Origin: Streptomyces formicae | GTDB lineage: Bacteria; Actinomycetota; Actinomycetes; Streptomycetales; Streptomycetaceae | Assembly: GCF_002556545.1 (NCBI RefSeq) | Contig: NZ_CP022685.1 | Coordinates: forward strand, 1,798,001 to 1,862,000 | Reading direction: 5' to 3' | Length of the DNA: 64,000 nt | Part shown: positions 12,172-21,143 of the stretch, piece by piece | Numbering within the stretch: position 1 is the stretch's first letter | Layout of the letters: each line of letters begins with the position of its first letter | Notes under the pieces: model-generated | What the model was told of the DNA's origin: nothing | Seen by the model: only the letters and a program-made list of their open reading frames with translations | Database searches by the model: none | Position numbers and translations under genes: made by a program

Positions 12172-12238
12172 ACCCGCGACAGCGACCGATTAACGCCTCA
12201 GAGCCCGAGAGCCACAGCAAGAACTTCTGGAGCACACC

Positions 12239-13783
12239 GTGACCGACGCACACACCGCAGGCCCCTTCATCGCGGCCATCGACCAGGGCACCACGTCGAG
12301 CCGCTGCATCGTCTTCGACAAGGACGGACGGATCGTCTCCGTCGACCAGAAGGAGCACGAGCAGATCTTCCCGAAGCCGGGATGGGTGGAGCACGACGCC
12401 ACCGAGATCTGGACCAACGTCCAGGAGGTCGTCGCCTCCGCCGTCTCCAAGGCCGGGATCACCCGCGACGACATCAAGGCGATCGGCATCACCAACCAGC
12501 GTGAGACCACGCTGCTGTGGGACAAGAACACCGGCGAGCCGGTGCACAACGCCATCGTCTGGCAGGACACCCGCACCGACGCGCTCTGCAAGGAGCTCGG
12601 GCGCAACGTCGGCCAGGACCGCTTCCGCCGCGAGACCGGTCTGCCGCTGGCCTCCTACTTCGCCGGGCCCAAGGCCCGCTGGCTGCTCGACAACGTCGAG
12701 GGCCTGCGCGAGCGCGCCGAGGCGGGCGACATCCTCTTCGGCACCATGGACTCCTGGGTCATCTGGAACCTGACCGGCGGTGTCGACGGCGGCCAGCACG
12801 TCACCGACGTCACCAACGCCTCGCGCACCATGCTCATGAACCTCCACAAGATGGAGTGGGACGAGCGCATCGCCGATTCCATCGGCGTCCCGATGCAGGT
12901 GCTCCCCGAGATCCGCTCCTCCGCCGAGGTCTACGGCGAGGTCTCCGGCGGCCCGCTCGGCGACCTGCTCGGCGGCATCCCCGTCGCCTCCGCGCTCGGC
13001 GACCAGCAGGCGGCCCTGTTCGGCCAGACCTGCTTCGACGAGGGCGAGGCCAAGTCCACGTACGGCACCGGCACCTTCATGCTGATGAACACCGGTGACA
13101 AGGCCATCAACTCGTACTCGGGCCTGCTGACCACGGTCGGCTACCAGATCGGCGACCAGAAGCCGGTCTACGCCCTCGAGGGTTCCATCGCCGTCACCGG
13201 TTCGCTGGTGCAGTGGATGCGCGACCAGATGGGCCTGATCAACTCCGCCGCGGAGATCGAGACGCTCGCGTCGTCGGTCGAGGACAACGGCGGCGCCTAC
13301 TTCGTACCGGCCTTCTCCGGTCTGTTCGCCCCGTACTGGCGCTCCGACGCCCGCGGCGTGATCACCGGTCTGACCCGGTACGTCACCAAGGCGCACATCG
13401 CGCGCGCCGTCCTGGAGGCCACGGCCTGGCAGACCCGTGAGATCACCGACGCCATGACGAAGGACTCCGGCGTCGAGCTCGCGGCCCTCAAGGTCGACGG
13501 CGGCATGACCTCCAACAACCTGCTGATGCAGACCCTCTCGGACTTCCTCGACGCACCCGTGGTGCGCCCGATGGTGGCCGAGACGACCTGCCTCGGTGCC
13601 GCCTACGCCGCCGGGCTCGCCGTCGGCTTCTGGTCTTCCACCGACGAGCTGCGCGCCAACTGGCGCCGGGCCGCGGAATGGACCCCCCACATGGACGCGG
13701 ACACCCGCGACCGTGAGTACAAGAGCTGGCTCAAGGCCGTCGAGCGGTCCATGGGTTGGCTCGATGAGAGTGGCGAGGAGTAA
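12239..13783 (+). CDS. gylA: Glycerol kinase
   Basis: The 514-residue FGGY-family kinase phosphorylates glycerol to sn-glycerol 3-phosphate. Its length is normal for GlpK, and the N-terminal phosphate loop [13 protein letters not shown] is intact. The body shows WQDTRTD, the FGGY signature region [18 protein letters not shown] stretch near residue 280, and GLAVDGG-type C-terminal motifs ([15 protein letters not shown]). The GTG start at 12239 follows CTGGAG. The gene lies between the facilitator and the dehydrogenase, four bases from the latter, and would be under GylR control. Confidence 0.96.
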   Translation: MTDAHTAGPFIAAIDQGTTSSRCIVFDKDGRIVSVDQKEHEQIFPKPGWVEHDATEIWTNVQEVVASAVSKAGITRDDIKAIGITNQRETTLLWDKNTGEPVHNAIVWQDTRTDALCKELGRNVGQDRFRRETGLPLASYFAGPKARWLLDNVEGLRERAEAGDILFGTMDSWVIWNLTGGVDGGQHVTDVTNASRTMLMNLHKMEWDERIADSIGVPMQVLPEIRSSAEVYGEVSGGPLGDLLGGIPVASALGDQQAALFGQTCFDEGEAKSTYGTGTFMLMNTGDKAINSYSGLLTTVGYQIGDQKPVYALEGSIAVTGSLVQWMRDQMGLINSAAEIETLASSVEDNGGAYFVPAFSGLFAPYWRSDARGVITGLTRYVTKAHIARAVLEATAWQTREITDAMTKDSGVELAALKVDGGMTSNNLLMQTLSDFLDAPVVRPMVAETTCLGAAYAAGLAVGFWSSTDELRANWRRAAEWTPHMDADTRDREYKSWLKAVERSMGWLDESGEE

Positions 13784-13787
13784 GACA

Positions 13788-15413
13788 ATGACCACCCTGC
13801 AGAGCGTCCCTGCCCTCGGGACGCATCCGGCTGCCGGTTCACGTGCTGCTTTTGGAGTGGCGAGCCGCGCCGAGACCCGGGAGCAGCTTTCCAAGGCGAC
13901 GTACGACCTCCTGGTGATCGGCGGCGGAATCCTGGGCATCTCCACTGCCTGGCATGCCGCGCAGTCGGGCCTGCGGGTGGCCCTGGTGGACGCCGGTGAC
14001 TTCGCCGGCGCCACCTCCTCCGCCTCCTCCAAGCTCCTCCACGGCGGTCTGCGCTACCTGCAGACCGGCGCGGTGAAGCTGGTGGCGGAGAACCACTTCG
14101 AGCGTCGCGCGGTGTCCCGTCAGGTCGCCCCCCACCTGGCGAACCCGCTCACCTTCTACCTGCCCGTCTACAAGGGCGGTCCGCACGGCGCGGCCAAGCT
14201 GGGCGCGGGCGTCTTCGCGTACTCGGCGCTCTCCGCGTTCGGCGACGGCGTCGGCCACCTGCTCTCGCCCTCCAAGGCCGCGCAGGACGTGCCGGAGCTG
14301 CGCACGGACAACCTCAAGGCCGTCGCGGTCTACGGCGACGACCAGATGAACGACTCGCGCATGGCCCTGATGACGGTCCGCGCGGCCGTCGAGGCCGGTG
14401 CCGCCGTCCTCAACCACGCCGAGGTCACCGGGCTGCGCTTCACCAAGGGCCGGGTCACGGGCGCGGAGCTCAAGGACCGCATGGACGGCACCGAGTTCGG
14501 CGTCAACGCCCGCCTGGTGCTGAACGCGACCGGCCCCTGGGTCGACCACCTGCGCAAGATGGAGAACCCGGACTCGGCCCCCTCCATCCGCCTCTCCAAG
14601 GGCGCGCACCTGGTCCTCAAGCGCACCGCTCCCTGGAAGGCCGCGCTGGCCACGCCGATCGACAAGTACCGCATCACGTTCGCGCTGCCGTGGGAGGACA
14701 TGCTCCTGCTCGGCACCACGGACGAGGAGTTCGAGGGCGACCCGGCCGACGTCAAGGTCACCGAGGCCGACACCGCGCAGATCCTGGACGAGGCCGCGTT
14801 CTCCATCCGCGACCAGCAGCTGTCGCGCGACCTGATCACGTACTCCTTCGCGGGTCTGCGGGTCCTGCCCGGCGGTCCCGGCGACACCTCGAAGGCCAAG
14901 CGCGAGACGGTCGTCACCGAGGGCGCGGGCGGCATGCTGTCGATCGCGGGCGGCAAGTGGACGACCTTCCGCCACATCGGCCGGACGATCATGAAGAAGC
15001 TGGAGTCGCTGCCGGGCCACCCGCTGGGCGACGACTACGAGCCGATCTCCTCGCTGCCGAAGAAGCTGCCGCTGCCCGGCATCGCCAACCCGCGCGCCGT
15101 CGCCCACCGTCTCCTGGTGGACGGCCCGGCACCGGGTCCGCGCATGGCCGCCGACACCGCCAAGCACCTGGCGACGCACTACGGCTCGCTCTCCTTCGAC
15201 ATCGCCCGGCTTGCGAACGAAAACCCGGAGCTCGCCGAGCGCGTCCACCCCGACGCCCCGGAGATCTGGGCGCAGGTCGTCTACGCCCGTGACAACGAGT
15301 GGGCCGAGACGGCGGACGACGTGCTGCGCCGTCGTACGACGCTGACGATCCGCGGCCTGGCGACGGACGAGGTCCGCGGCAAGGTCGAGGACCTGCTGGG
15401 CAAGAAGGGCTGA
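13788..15413 (+). CDS. gylB: Aerobic glycerol-3-phosphate dehydrogenase (FAD)
   Basis: The 541-residue flavoenzyme oxidises glycerol 3-phosphate to dihydroxyacetone phosphate and passes electrons to quinone at the membrane. The FAD-binding Rossmann motif is intact (LLVIGGGILGIST near residue 40), followed by SSKLLHGGLRYL, typical of GlpD. A DAO-type core and a C-terminal GlpD cap domain follow. ATG 13788 sits behind GAGGAG overlapping the end of gylA. A strong hairpin closes the operon, so no gylX-like gene belongs to it here. Confidence 0.95.
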   Translation: MTTLQSVPALGTHPAAGSRAAFGVASRAETREQLSKATYDLLVIGGGILGISTAWHAAQSGLRVALVDAGDFAGATSSASSKLLHGGLRYLQTGAVKLVAENHFERRAVSRQVAPHLANPLTFYLPVYKGGPHGAAKLGAGVFAYSALSAFGDGVGHLLSPSKAAQDVPELRTDNLKAVAVYGDDQMNDSRMALMTVRAAVEAGAAVLNHAEVTGLRFTKGRVTGAELKDRMDGTEFGVNARLVLNATGPWVDHLRKMENPDSAPSIRLSKGAHLVLKRTAPWKAALATPIDKYRITFALPWEDMLLLGTTDEEFEGDPADVKVTEADTAQILDEAAFSIRDQQLSRDLITYSFAGLRVLPGGPGDTSKAKRETVVTEGAGGMLSIAGGKWTTFRHIGRTIMKKLESLPGHPLGDDYEPISSLPKKLPLPGIANPRAVAHRLLVDGPAPGPRMAADTAKHLATHYGSLSFDIARLANENPELAERVHPDAPEIWAQVVYARDNEWAETADDVLRRRTTLTIRGLATDEVRGKVEDLLGKKG

Positions 15414-15444
15414 CACACCCGACGCACCTCTCCTTGAGGCCCTG

Positions 15445-15479
15445 GTAAGGGGCGGTCGCCATGGGCGGCCGCCCCTTAC
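15445..15479 (+). terminator. Terminator of the glycerol operon
   Basis: A 16-bp stem containing one G-T pair (15445-15460 with 15464-15479) has a three-base loop, about 30 bases after the gylB stop. Confidence 0.85.
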
Positions 15480-15569
15480 TCATGCCCCGCCCCGTGCCCC
15501 GCCCCGTGCCCCTGCTCATGCCACACCGCCGCCACAGGGCCGCAACGTTCCGCGCGCACATTTGAAGGC

Positions 15570-16634
15570 ATGAAGTTCCAGGTGCTTTCCCTCATCTCCC
15601 ACGCCCCGCACCCGCTGACAGGCCGACTCCCCTCCCCCGCCGACCGGTTCGACGAGGTGATCGAGGTCGGGGTGGCCGCCGAGCGCCTCGGCTACGACGC
15701 GTACGCCGTGGGCGAGCGGCACGCGGGCGCCTTCCTGTCGTCGAGCCCGACGGTCGTGCTCGGCGCGATCGCGGCGCGCACCTCCCGCATCCGGCTGCTC
15801 ACCGGCGTCACCGTCGTCGCGATCCTCGACCCGGTGCGGGTCGCTGAGGACTACGCGACCCTCGACCAGATCTCGCGCGGCCGCGTCGAACTCGTCGTCG
15901 GCAAGGGGGCGGAGGCCGGGCACTTCGACCTGTTCGGGCTCGACGAGGAGCGGCAGTGGGACCTGCAGCGCGAGAAGTACGAGCTGCTGCGGCGCCTGTG
16001 GACGCAGGAGAACGTCGACTGGGAGGGCGAGTTCAGGCCGCCGCTGAAGAACGTGACGACGGTGCCGCGTCCCTACGACGGGGCGCCGCGCGTCTGGCAC
16101 GGCTCGGCGACCTCCCTCAACTCCCCCGAGCTCGCGGCCAAGCACGGCGATCCGCTGTTCACGGCCAACGCCGTCCAGCCGCGCTCGGCGTACGCGTCGC
16201 TGATCGCCCACTACCGCGAGCGCTTCGAGGCGTACGGCCACGATCCGGCCCGCGCCCGTGTCGCGGCGGGCTCGGGCGGGCTGCTCATCGCGGACACGGC
16301 GGAGCAGGCCGTCGCCCGCTACAAGGAGCTGTACGAGGCGAAGGTCGCGCAGTCCTTCCGGCCCGATCTGGCGGGAAAGGCGGGGTACAACACGCCCTTC
16401 CGCACGATCGAGGACGCGATCGCGGACGGGCCCCAACTCATCGGCTCCCCGCAGCAGATCATCGACAAGATCCTCGGCTACCACGAGGTGTACGGGCACG
16501 ATCTGCAGTCGATCACGGTGGACGGTTTCGGGCTCGCGCCCGCCGAGCAGATCGAGACCCTGGAGCGGTTCGCGCAGGAGATCGCGCCGGTGGTGCGCAG
16601 GGCCGCGCCGTCCACGCTGTGGGACACCCCGTGA
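15570..16634 (+). CDS. LLM-class (luciferase-like) flavin-dependent oxidoreductase
   Basis: This 354-residue TIM-barrel protein belongs to the bacterial luciferase-like superfamily. Visible features are RLGYDAYAVGERH, the SPTVVLGAIAARTSRIRLLTG core, the GRVELVVGKG strand and the C-terminal IGSPQQIIDKI segment. It uses FMN or F420; the specific substrate is unknown. It is the first gene right of the gyl operon and marks where the accessory block appears to begin. The mtn promoter overlaps its stop codon. The ATG has GAAGG very close to it, so the translation start is less certain than the family. Confidence 0.82.
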   Translation: MKFQVLSLISHAPHPLTGRLPSPADRFDEVIEVGVAAERLGYDAYAVGERHAGAFLSSSPTVVLGAIAARTSRIRLLTGVTVVAILDPVRVAEDYATLDQISRGRVELVVGKGAEAGHFDLFGLDEERQWDLQREKYELLRRLWTQENVDWEGEFRPPLKNVTTVPRPYDGAPRVWHGSATSLNSPELAAKHGDPLFTANAVQPRSAYASLIAHYRERFEAYGHDPARARVAAGSGGLLIADTAEQAVARYKELYEAKVAQSFRPDLAGKAGYNTPFRTIEDAIADGPQLIGSPQQIIDKILGYHEVYGHDLQSITVDGFGLAPAEQIETLERFAQEIAPVVRRAAPSTLWDTP

Positions 16635-16658
16635 CGTGTCCGCACCGGGAGCTACGAT
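16631..16658 (+). promoter_or_regulatory. Candidate promoter of the mtnD operon
   Basis: GTGACG (16631-16636), 16 bases, then TACGAT (16653-16658) resembles a housekeeping promoter, 36 bases before the mtnD start. The -35 overlaps the stop codon of the previous gene. Confidence 0.45.
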
Positions 16659-16693
16659 CCGAAGAACAGCCCTGACCTGCCCTGGAGTGATCA

Positions 16694-17278
16694 ATGACCC
16701 TCCTGACGACCTGGCCGGAGACCGGCCCCGAGTCCCTAGTGCGGCGCACCTCGGACCCGGTGGAGATCGCCGCCGCGCTGGCCCCCATAGGCGTGCGCTA
16801 CGAGCAGTGGCCGGTGCGCGAGGACGTGCCGGCCGACGCGGACAGCGACACGGTCTTCGCCGCCTACCGCGCGGAGATCGACAAGCTCAACGCCGAAGAG
16901 GGCTTCCGGACCGTGGACGTCGTGGCGCTCCACCCGAGCGAGGACCCGCAGTGGCCCGCGAAGGCCGCGGCCGCCCGGCAGAAGTTCCTGGCCGAGCACA
17001 CCCACGACGACGATGACGAGGTGCGCTTCTTCGTCGCGGGCGCCGGGATCTTCTATCTGCACGTGGCGGGCGAAGTGCACGCCGTGTACTGCGAGAAGGG
17101 CGACCTGCTCGGGGTGCCGCGGGGCACGACGCACTGGTTCGACATGGGCACGTCGCCCGCGTTCACCGCGATCCGCTTCTTCCACGAGGAGGACGGCTGG
17201 ATCGGGAACTTCACGGGCAGCCCGATCGCGGAGCGCTTCCCCGACTTCGACGAGATCCACGCGGGGTACGCCGCGTGA
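16694..17278 (+). CDS. mtnD: Acireductone dioxygenase
   Basis: The 194-residue cupin enzyme of methionine salvage uses O2 to turn acireductone into formate and the keto acid of methionine (iron form), or into an off-pathway product (nickel form). The metal-binding motif H-T-H-D-D-D-D-E near residue 100 and the second His in GTTHWFDMG are intact, and the length is normal. ATG 16694 follows TGGAG. Its TGA overlaps the GTG of the next gene, so the two salvage genes are translationally coupled. Confidence 0.93.
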   Translation: MTLLTTWPETGPESLVRRTSDPVEIAAALAPIGVRYEQWPVREDVPADADSDTVFAAYRAEIDKLNAEEGFRTVDVVALHPSEDPQWPAKAAAARQKFLAEHTHDDDDEVRFFVAGAGIFYLHVAGEVHAVYCEKGDLLGVPRGTTHWFDMGTSPAFTAIRFFHEEDGWIGNFTGSPIAERFPDFDEIHAGYAA

Positions 17279-18621
17279 GCGTGGAGCCCGGCCGGTTCGA
17301 CGTGGACGCCGTGGACGCCGTGGTGCTCGACATCGAAGGCACCACGAGCGCCACGGGGTTCGTGGTGGACGTGCTGTACCCGTACGCGCGCGCACGCTTC
17401 GGCGCGCTCCTCGCCGCGCGGGGCGCGGAGCCCGAGGTGGCGCGGGCCGTCGCGCAGGTGCGGGCCGAGGCCGGTGAGCCCGACGCGGACGCCGCGCGCG
17501 TGGAGGAGATCCTCGGCCGGTGGGTCGACGAGGACCGCAAGGCGACGCCCCTGAAGACGTTGCAGGGCATCCTGTGGGCGGAGGGCTTCGCCCGCGGTGA
17601 CCTCGTCTCGCACTTCTACCCCGACGTCATCGAGGTGCTGCGGCGCTGGCACGCGGACGGGGTGCGGCTCTACGTCTACTCGTCCGGTTCGGTGGCCGCG
17701 CAGCGCGCGTGGTTCGCGCACTCCCCCGAGGGCGATCTGCTCGGTCTCGTCAGCGGGTTGTACGACACCGAGAACGCGGGGCCCAAGCAGGAGGCGGACT
17801 CCTACCGGAAGATCGCCTCGTCCACCGGCGTCGCCCCCGAGCGGCTGCTCTTCCTCTCCGACCGGCCCGGCGAGCTGGACGCGGCGCGGGCCGCGGGCTG
17901 GCGTGCGGTCGGGGTGCGCAGGGCCGGGGAGCCGTACGCCGACGCCGACTTCGGCGACCATCCGGTGGTCGCGGACTTGGAGCAGTTCATGACCGGGACC
18001 ACCGCCGTCACCTCCGTCAGCGCCGTTACCGCTGCCGATCTGGAGGAGGCGGGTGCCGTGCTCGCCGCGGAGGCCGCGCGGTTCGCGTCGTTCGGCTGGA
18101 TGCGGGGCACGTCGGGGAACCTGTCGCTCGTCCTCTCCCGTGATCCGCTGCGGCTCGCCGTGACGGCGAGCGGCCGGGACAAGGGCGAACTGACGTCGTC
18201 CGACGTGGTGCTCACGGACGGGGCGGGGGCCGCGGTCGGCCCCGGCAGGCCGTCCGCCGAGGCCGCGCTGCACGCGCGCGTGGCGCGGCTCACCGGCGCG
18301 GGCGCCGTGGTGCACGTCCACACGGTGGCGTCCGTGGTCATGGGGCAACGGTCCCCCGAGGGGCTCGTGTTCGAGGGCCTGGAGATGCTGAAGGGGCTCG
18401 GGCATCCGACGCACGAGGTCTCGGTGACGCTGCCGGTGATCGCGAACAGCCAGGACATGACGGTGCTCGGGGACCGGCTCGAAGCGGCGCTGGCCCCGGG
18501 GATGCCCGCGGTCGTCGTGGCCGGGCACGGGATCTACGTGTGGGGCGCCGACGCCCGTGAGGCGCGGCACCGGGCCGAGGTCGTGGAGTGGCTCCTCGAA
18601 CTGGAGTTGGCGCGGCGCTGA
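17275..18621 (+). CDS. mtnC-mtnB: Fused enolase-phosphatase (MtnC) and methylthioribulose-1-phosphate dehydratase (MtnB)
   Basis: This 448-residue protein joins two methionine-salvage enzymes. Residues 1 to about 235 are the HAD-type enolase-phosphatase: DIEGTT at 19-24, YVYSSGSV, the Lys in GPKQEADSY and [13 protein letters not shown]. Residues from about 240 to 448 are the class II aldolase-like dehydratase, with SGNLS, the zinc motif HVHT and AGHGIYVWG. The domains catalyse consecutive steps, dehydratase first. The linker is short, and the frame is continuous, so this is a true fusion and not an assembly artefact as far as I can see. In plant DEP1 the dehydratase is N-terminal, so the order here is reversed. 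Confidence 0.92.
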   Translation: MSVEPGRFDVDAVDAVVLDIEGTTSATGFVVDVLYPYARARFGALLAARGAEPEVARAVAQVRAEAGEPDADAARVEEILGRWVDEDRKATPLKTLQGILWAEGFARGDLVSHFYPDVIEVLRRWHADGVRLYVYSSGSVAAQRAWFAHSPEGDLLGLVSGLYDTENAGPKQEADSYRKIASSTGVAPERLLFLSDRPGELDAARAAGWRAVGVRRAGEPYADADFGDHPVVADLEQFMTGTTAVTSVSAVTAADLEEAGAVLAAEAARFASFGWMRGTSGNLSLVLSRDPLRLAVTASGRDKGELTSSDVVLTDGAGAAVGPGRPSAEAALHARVARLTGAGAVVHVHTVASVVMGQRSPEGLVFEGLEMLKGLGHPTHEVSVTLPVIANSQDMTVLGDRLEAALAPGMPAVVVAGHGIYVWGADAREARHRAEVVEWLLELELARR

Positions 18622-18622
18622 G

Positions 18623-18676
18623 AGGGTGGAGCCGGCCCCGCCTCCGAGGAGAGTGGAGCTGGCCCCACCTCTGAAG
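18623..18676. repeat. Two adjacent 27-bp direct repeats
   Basis: Copies at 18623-18649 and 18650-18676 match at 22 of 27 positions and abut each other exactly, between the mtnC-mtnB stop and the next promoter. All five differences are transitions. Confidence 0.75.
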
Positions 18677-18713
18677 GGGTGCTGGGCCTCTGGCAGGCGG
18701 CGCGGCCCCTTCG

Positions 18714-18729
18714 TAGCGTCGTGCTCATG
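18714..18729 (+). promoter_or_regulatory. Candidate -10 for a leaderless hydrolase transcript
   Basis: TAGCGT at 18714-18719 lies seven bases before ATG 18727, and no Shine-Dalgarno sequence is present. The same hexamer and spacing recur upstream of the gene starting at 60433. Confidence 0.35.
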
Positions 18730-19722
18730 ACGAATACCGGGAACGAAGAACAGGCTCAGGACCGGACGGGTGCCACCAGGAGGGCCGCGTTACGCGGGCT
18801 CGGACTCGCGGTGGGGGGCGCGGCGCTGGCCACCGGGCTCGGCGCCTCTCCGGCCGCCGCGGCCCCGCGTCGCGGGCCCACCACCTACGTGCTGGTGCAC
18901 GGCACCCACAGCGCGGGCGCGTTCTGGATGCCGATCGCACGGGAGCTGACGCTGCGCGGGCACCGCGCGGTCATGGTGGACCAGCCCGGGCACGGCGCCG
19001 AGGCCTTCGTGCCGGAGTCGTACCAGCGCCAGGACCTCGCGGCACTGGCGGTCGAGCCGTCCCCGCTGAAGGGCCTCGACCTCGACGACTACGAGGCGCG
19101 CGTCACGGGCATCGTGCGGCGGGCGGCGCGCAACGGCCCGGTGGTGCTCGTCGGGCACAGCCTGGGCGGCGTGTCGGTGAGCCGCGTCGCCGACGCCGTC
19201 CCGCACCTGCTGCACCACATCTGCTACATGGCGGCCTTCTGCCCGAGCCGCGCCCTGCCCACCGCGGACGCCTGCACGGCGGCGCCCGAGAACGCGAACG
19301 CCGTCAGCCCGGTCGAGCTGGCGATGGGCGACCTGGACCGCATCGGCGTCCTGCGGCTGAACTTCCGGACGGGTGACAGCCACGCTCTCGCCCTCCTGAA
19401 GGAGATGATCTGCGCGGACTACCCCGACGCCGAGTTCCGCCGGATCCTGGCCGAGATGCAGACCGACGAGCCGGTCGCCGCGTACGCGGGCCGAGCGGTC
19501 GGCCGGGCGGGCACCTGGGGCCGTCTGCCCCGCACCTACCTGCGGTTCGGCAACGACCGGACGATCGCCACCGCGCTCCAGGACAGGATGATCGCCGAGG
19601 CGGACGCGGCCACGCCGGGCAACAGGTTCCGCGTACGCGACTTCCCCGGGGCGTCACACGTCGGGCCGCTGGATCCCGCCCCGGTCGCGGAGGCCCTGGC
19701 CGCGCTGGCCGCGCGCGGGTAG
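18727..19722 (+). CDS. Exported alpha/beta hydrolase with Tat signal
   Basis: The 331-residue protein has a twin-arginine signal: TRRAALRG near residue 17, a hydrophobic stretch and ASPAAAA as likely cleavage region. The mature part is an esterase-like alpha/beta hydrolase with the oxyanion region VLVHGTHSAGAFW, the nucleophile elbow GHSLGG and a late His in GASHVGPLDP. Export by Tat implies it folds in the cytoplasm and works outside. The substrate is unknown. It lies between the two mtn transcription units but shows no evident link to methionine salvage. The ATG at 18727 is chosen because the signal peptide follows directly. Confidence 0.82.
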   Translation: MTNTGNEEQAQDRTGATRRAALRGLGLAVGGAALATGLGASPAAAAPRRGPTTYVLVHGTHSAGAFWMPIARELTLRGHRAVMVDQPGHGAEAFVPESYQRQDLAALAVEPSPLKGLDLDDYEARVTGIVRRAARNGPVVLVGHSLGGVSVSRVADAVPHLLHHICYMAAFCPSRALPTADACTAAPENANAVSPVELAMGDLDRIGVLRLNFRTGDSHALALLKEMICADYPDAEFRRILAEMQTDEPVAAYAGRAVGRAGTWGRLPRTYLRFGNDRTIATALQDRMIAEADAATPGNRFRVRDFPGASHVGPLDPAPVAEALAALAARG

Positions 19723-19727
19723 TCCGC

Positions 19728-20792
19728 TCAAGCGCCGGACGGGCCCACCACCGGCAACTCCCCCGCCGCCACCTCCCGTACGCCCTGCTCCGTGACGAGC
19801 GCCGTCACCAGGGAGCCGGGCGTCACGTCGAACGCCGGGTTGTGGCCGCGGGATGCCGCGGGAGCGGTGCGGATGCCCGCCCACTCCACCACCTCGTCCT
19901 CGCCCCGGAGTTCGATGTGGATGGCGTCACCCGACGGCGTGGTCAGGTCGACCGTGGTCGTGGGTGCCGCCACCACGAAGGGGATGCCCGCGTAGGCGCA
20001 CGCGAGGGCTATGCCCACCGTGCCGACCTTGTTGGCGGTGTCGCCGTTGGCGGCGACGCGGTCCGCGCCGACGATCGCCGCGTCGACCTCGCCGCGCAGG
20101 ATGGTGCCCGCCGCCGCGCCGTCCGCCTGGACGTAGTGCGGTATGCCCTCCTGGGCGAGCTCCCAGGCCGTGAGGCGCGCGCCCTGGAGGAGCGGGCGGG
20201 TCTCGTCGGCGTAGACCGTCTCGATCCGGCCCCTGGCGTGCAGTTCGCGGATGATGCCCAGCGCGGTGCCCCAGCCCGCCGTGGCGAGGGCGCCGGTGTT
20301 GCAGTGGGTGAGGATGCGCAGCGGGCGCTCCCCGGCGGCAGCCACCCGCTTGAGGAGCCAGTCCGCGCCGTACGCGCCCATCGCGCGGTTGGCCGCCAGG
20401 TCCTCGCGGACGATCGCGTCGGCCTCGGCGAGCACCGCGGGCAGGCCCTCGCCGATGCGGGGCGCGACGCGGTCGACGCAGACCATGAGGTTCACCGCGG
20501 TGGGCCTGGCCGCGCGGATCCGTGCGACCTCGGCGTCCAGGCGCGCGCGGTCCCAGCCCTCGCGCTCGGCCTGCGCCATGGCGAGCGCCACCCCGTACCC
20601 GCCCGCGGCGCCGATCGCGGGGGCGCCGCGCACGACGAGGCTCACGATCGCGTCGACGAGGCCGTCGACCGTGGTGACGGCGAGGCGCTCCAGAGTGTGC
20701 GGGAGCGCCGTCTGGTCGATGAGGGACAGGGCGGGACGGCCGTCCTCCGCGGCCGCCGTCCACGTCACGGCGCGCAGTTCCTGGTGGTTCAT
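19728..20792 (-). CDS. mtnA: Methylthioribose-1-phosphate isomerase
   Basis: This 354-residue eIF2B-like enzyme converts 5-methylthioribose 1-phosphate to the ribulose form. Signatures are VRGAPAIGAAGGYG, the catalytic Cys in THCNTGALATAGWGTALG, and GADRVAANGDTANKVGT with the catalytic Asp. The ATG at 20792 has CGGAG upstream. It is read convergently towards the alpha/beta hydrolase and divergently from the nucleoside importer, and supplies the step just before the fused dehydratase/enolase-phosphatase encoded to its left. Confidence 0.94.
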   Translation of the reverse strand: MNHQELRAVTWTAAAEDGRPALSLIDQTALPHTLERLAVTTVDGLVDAIVSLVVRGAPAIGAAGGYGVALAMAQAEREGWDRARLDAEVARIRAARPTAVNLMVCVDRVAPRIGEGLPAVLAEADAIVREDLAANRAMGAYGADWLLKRVAAAGERPLRILTHCNTGALATAGWGTALGIIRELHARGRIETVYADETRPLLQGARLTAWELAQEGIPHYVQADGAAAGTILRGEVDAAIVGADRVAANGDTANKVGTVGIALACAYAGIPFVVAAPTTTVDLTTPSGDAIHIELRGEDEVVEWAGIRTAPAASRGHNPAFDVTPGSLVTALVTEQGVREVAAGELPVVGPSGA

Positions 20793-20863
20793 GGGCTCAA
20801 CTCCGAATGAAGGGGGGCGATTCCGGCCACGGGAGGAGGGGTGCCGTCACCGTACCTGACATG

Positions 20864-20881
20864 CTCGAACCACATTTCGAG
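20864..20881. promoter_or_regulatory. Inverted repeat between mtnA and the transporter operon
   Basis: CTCGAA-N6-TTCGAG is a perfect two-arm repeat in the divergent control region, about 70 bases upstream of mtnA. It could be an operator. No regulator gene is adjacent. Confidence 0.35.
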
Positions 20882-20968
20882 ACGTTCGTGCGGCTGTCCG
20901 AAATCCGGTGTTACCCTCACCGCCACCCAGGACAGATCGATCCGATCCACGGTGCGAGGAGGACAGCC

Positions 20969-21064
20969 ATGACCGCGATCATCACCGCGAAAGCGGACGC
21001 GACGCGCTGCCCCACCGTGTCCTGCGGCCGCCGAATGTGCCGCTGTCGCCGCTGTTGTCGCTGA
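20969..21064 (+). CDS. Cys/Arg-rich 31-codon leader peptide, candidate sulfur-responsive attenuator
   Basis: A short frame starts at ATG 20969 behind a full AGGAGG seven bases upstream, stronger than most genes here, and stops at 21064. Six of 31 residues are Cys and the end reads CGRRMCRCRRCCR. It precedes the importer lipoprotein gene by 79 bases, which contain a GC hairpin. Poly-Cys leader ORFs that sense cysteine supply through ribosome stalling are known upstream of sulfur genes in mycobacteria. By analogy this could control the transporter. The coding frame is likely because of the ribosome-binding site; the attenuation role is inference. Confidence 0.6.
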   Translation: MTAIITAKADATRCPTVSCGRRMCRCRRCCR

Positions 21065-21102
21065 GCGCGACACTCGCACCGCACGTACGACTCTCCTGTC
21101 TC

Positions 21103-21124
21103 CGCCCGGGTCCCGCCCCGGGCG
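21103..21124 (+). promoter_or_regulatory. GC hairpin between leader ORF and importer gene
   Basis: An 8-bp perfect stem (21103-21110 with 21117-21124) has a six-base loop. It lies just before the GAAGG ribosome-binding site of the lipoprotein gene, where it could end transcription or mask translation depending on ribosome position on the leader ORF. Confidence 0.5.
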
Positions 21125-21143
21125 CCTCCACGAAGGCGATCCC

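Noticed and set aside
20793..20968. Possible SAM-IV-type riboswitch upstream of mtnA
   Set aside because: Read on the minus strand, the expected core elements are missing. Only a short inverted repeat is seen.
20969..21064. Cys-rich peptide as a RiPP precursor
   Set aside because: No modification or export enzymes are adjacent. The place directly before an importer with a hairpin fits a leader ORF better.
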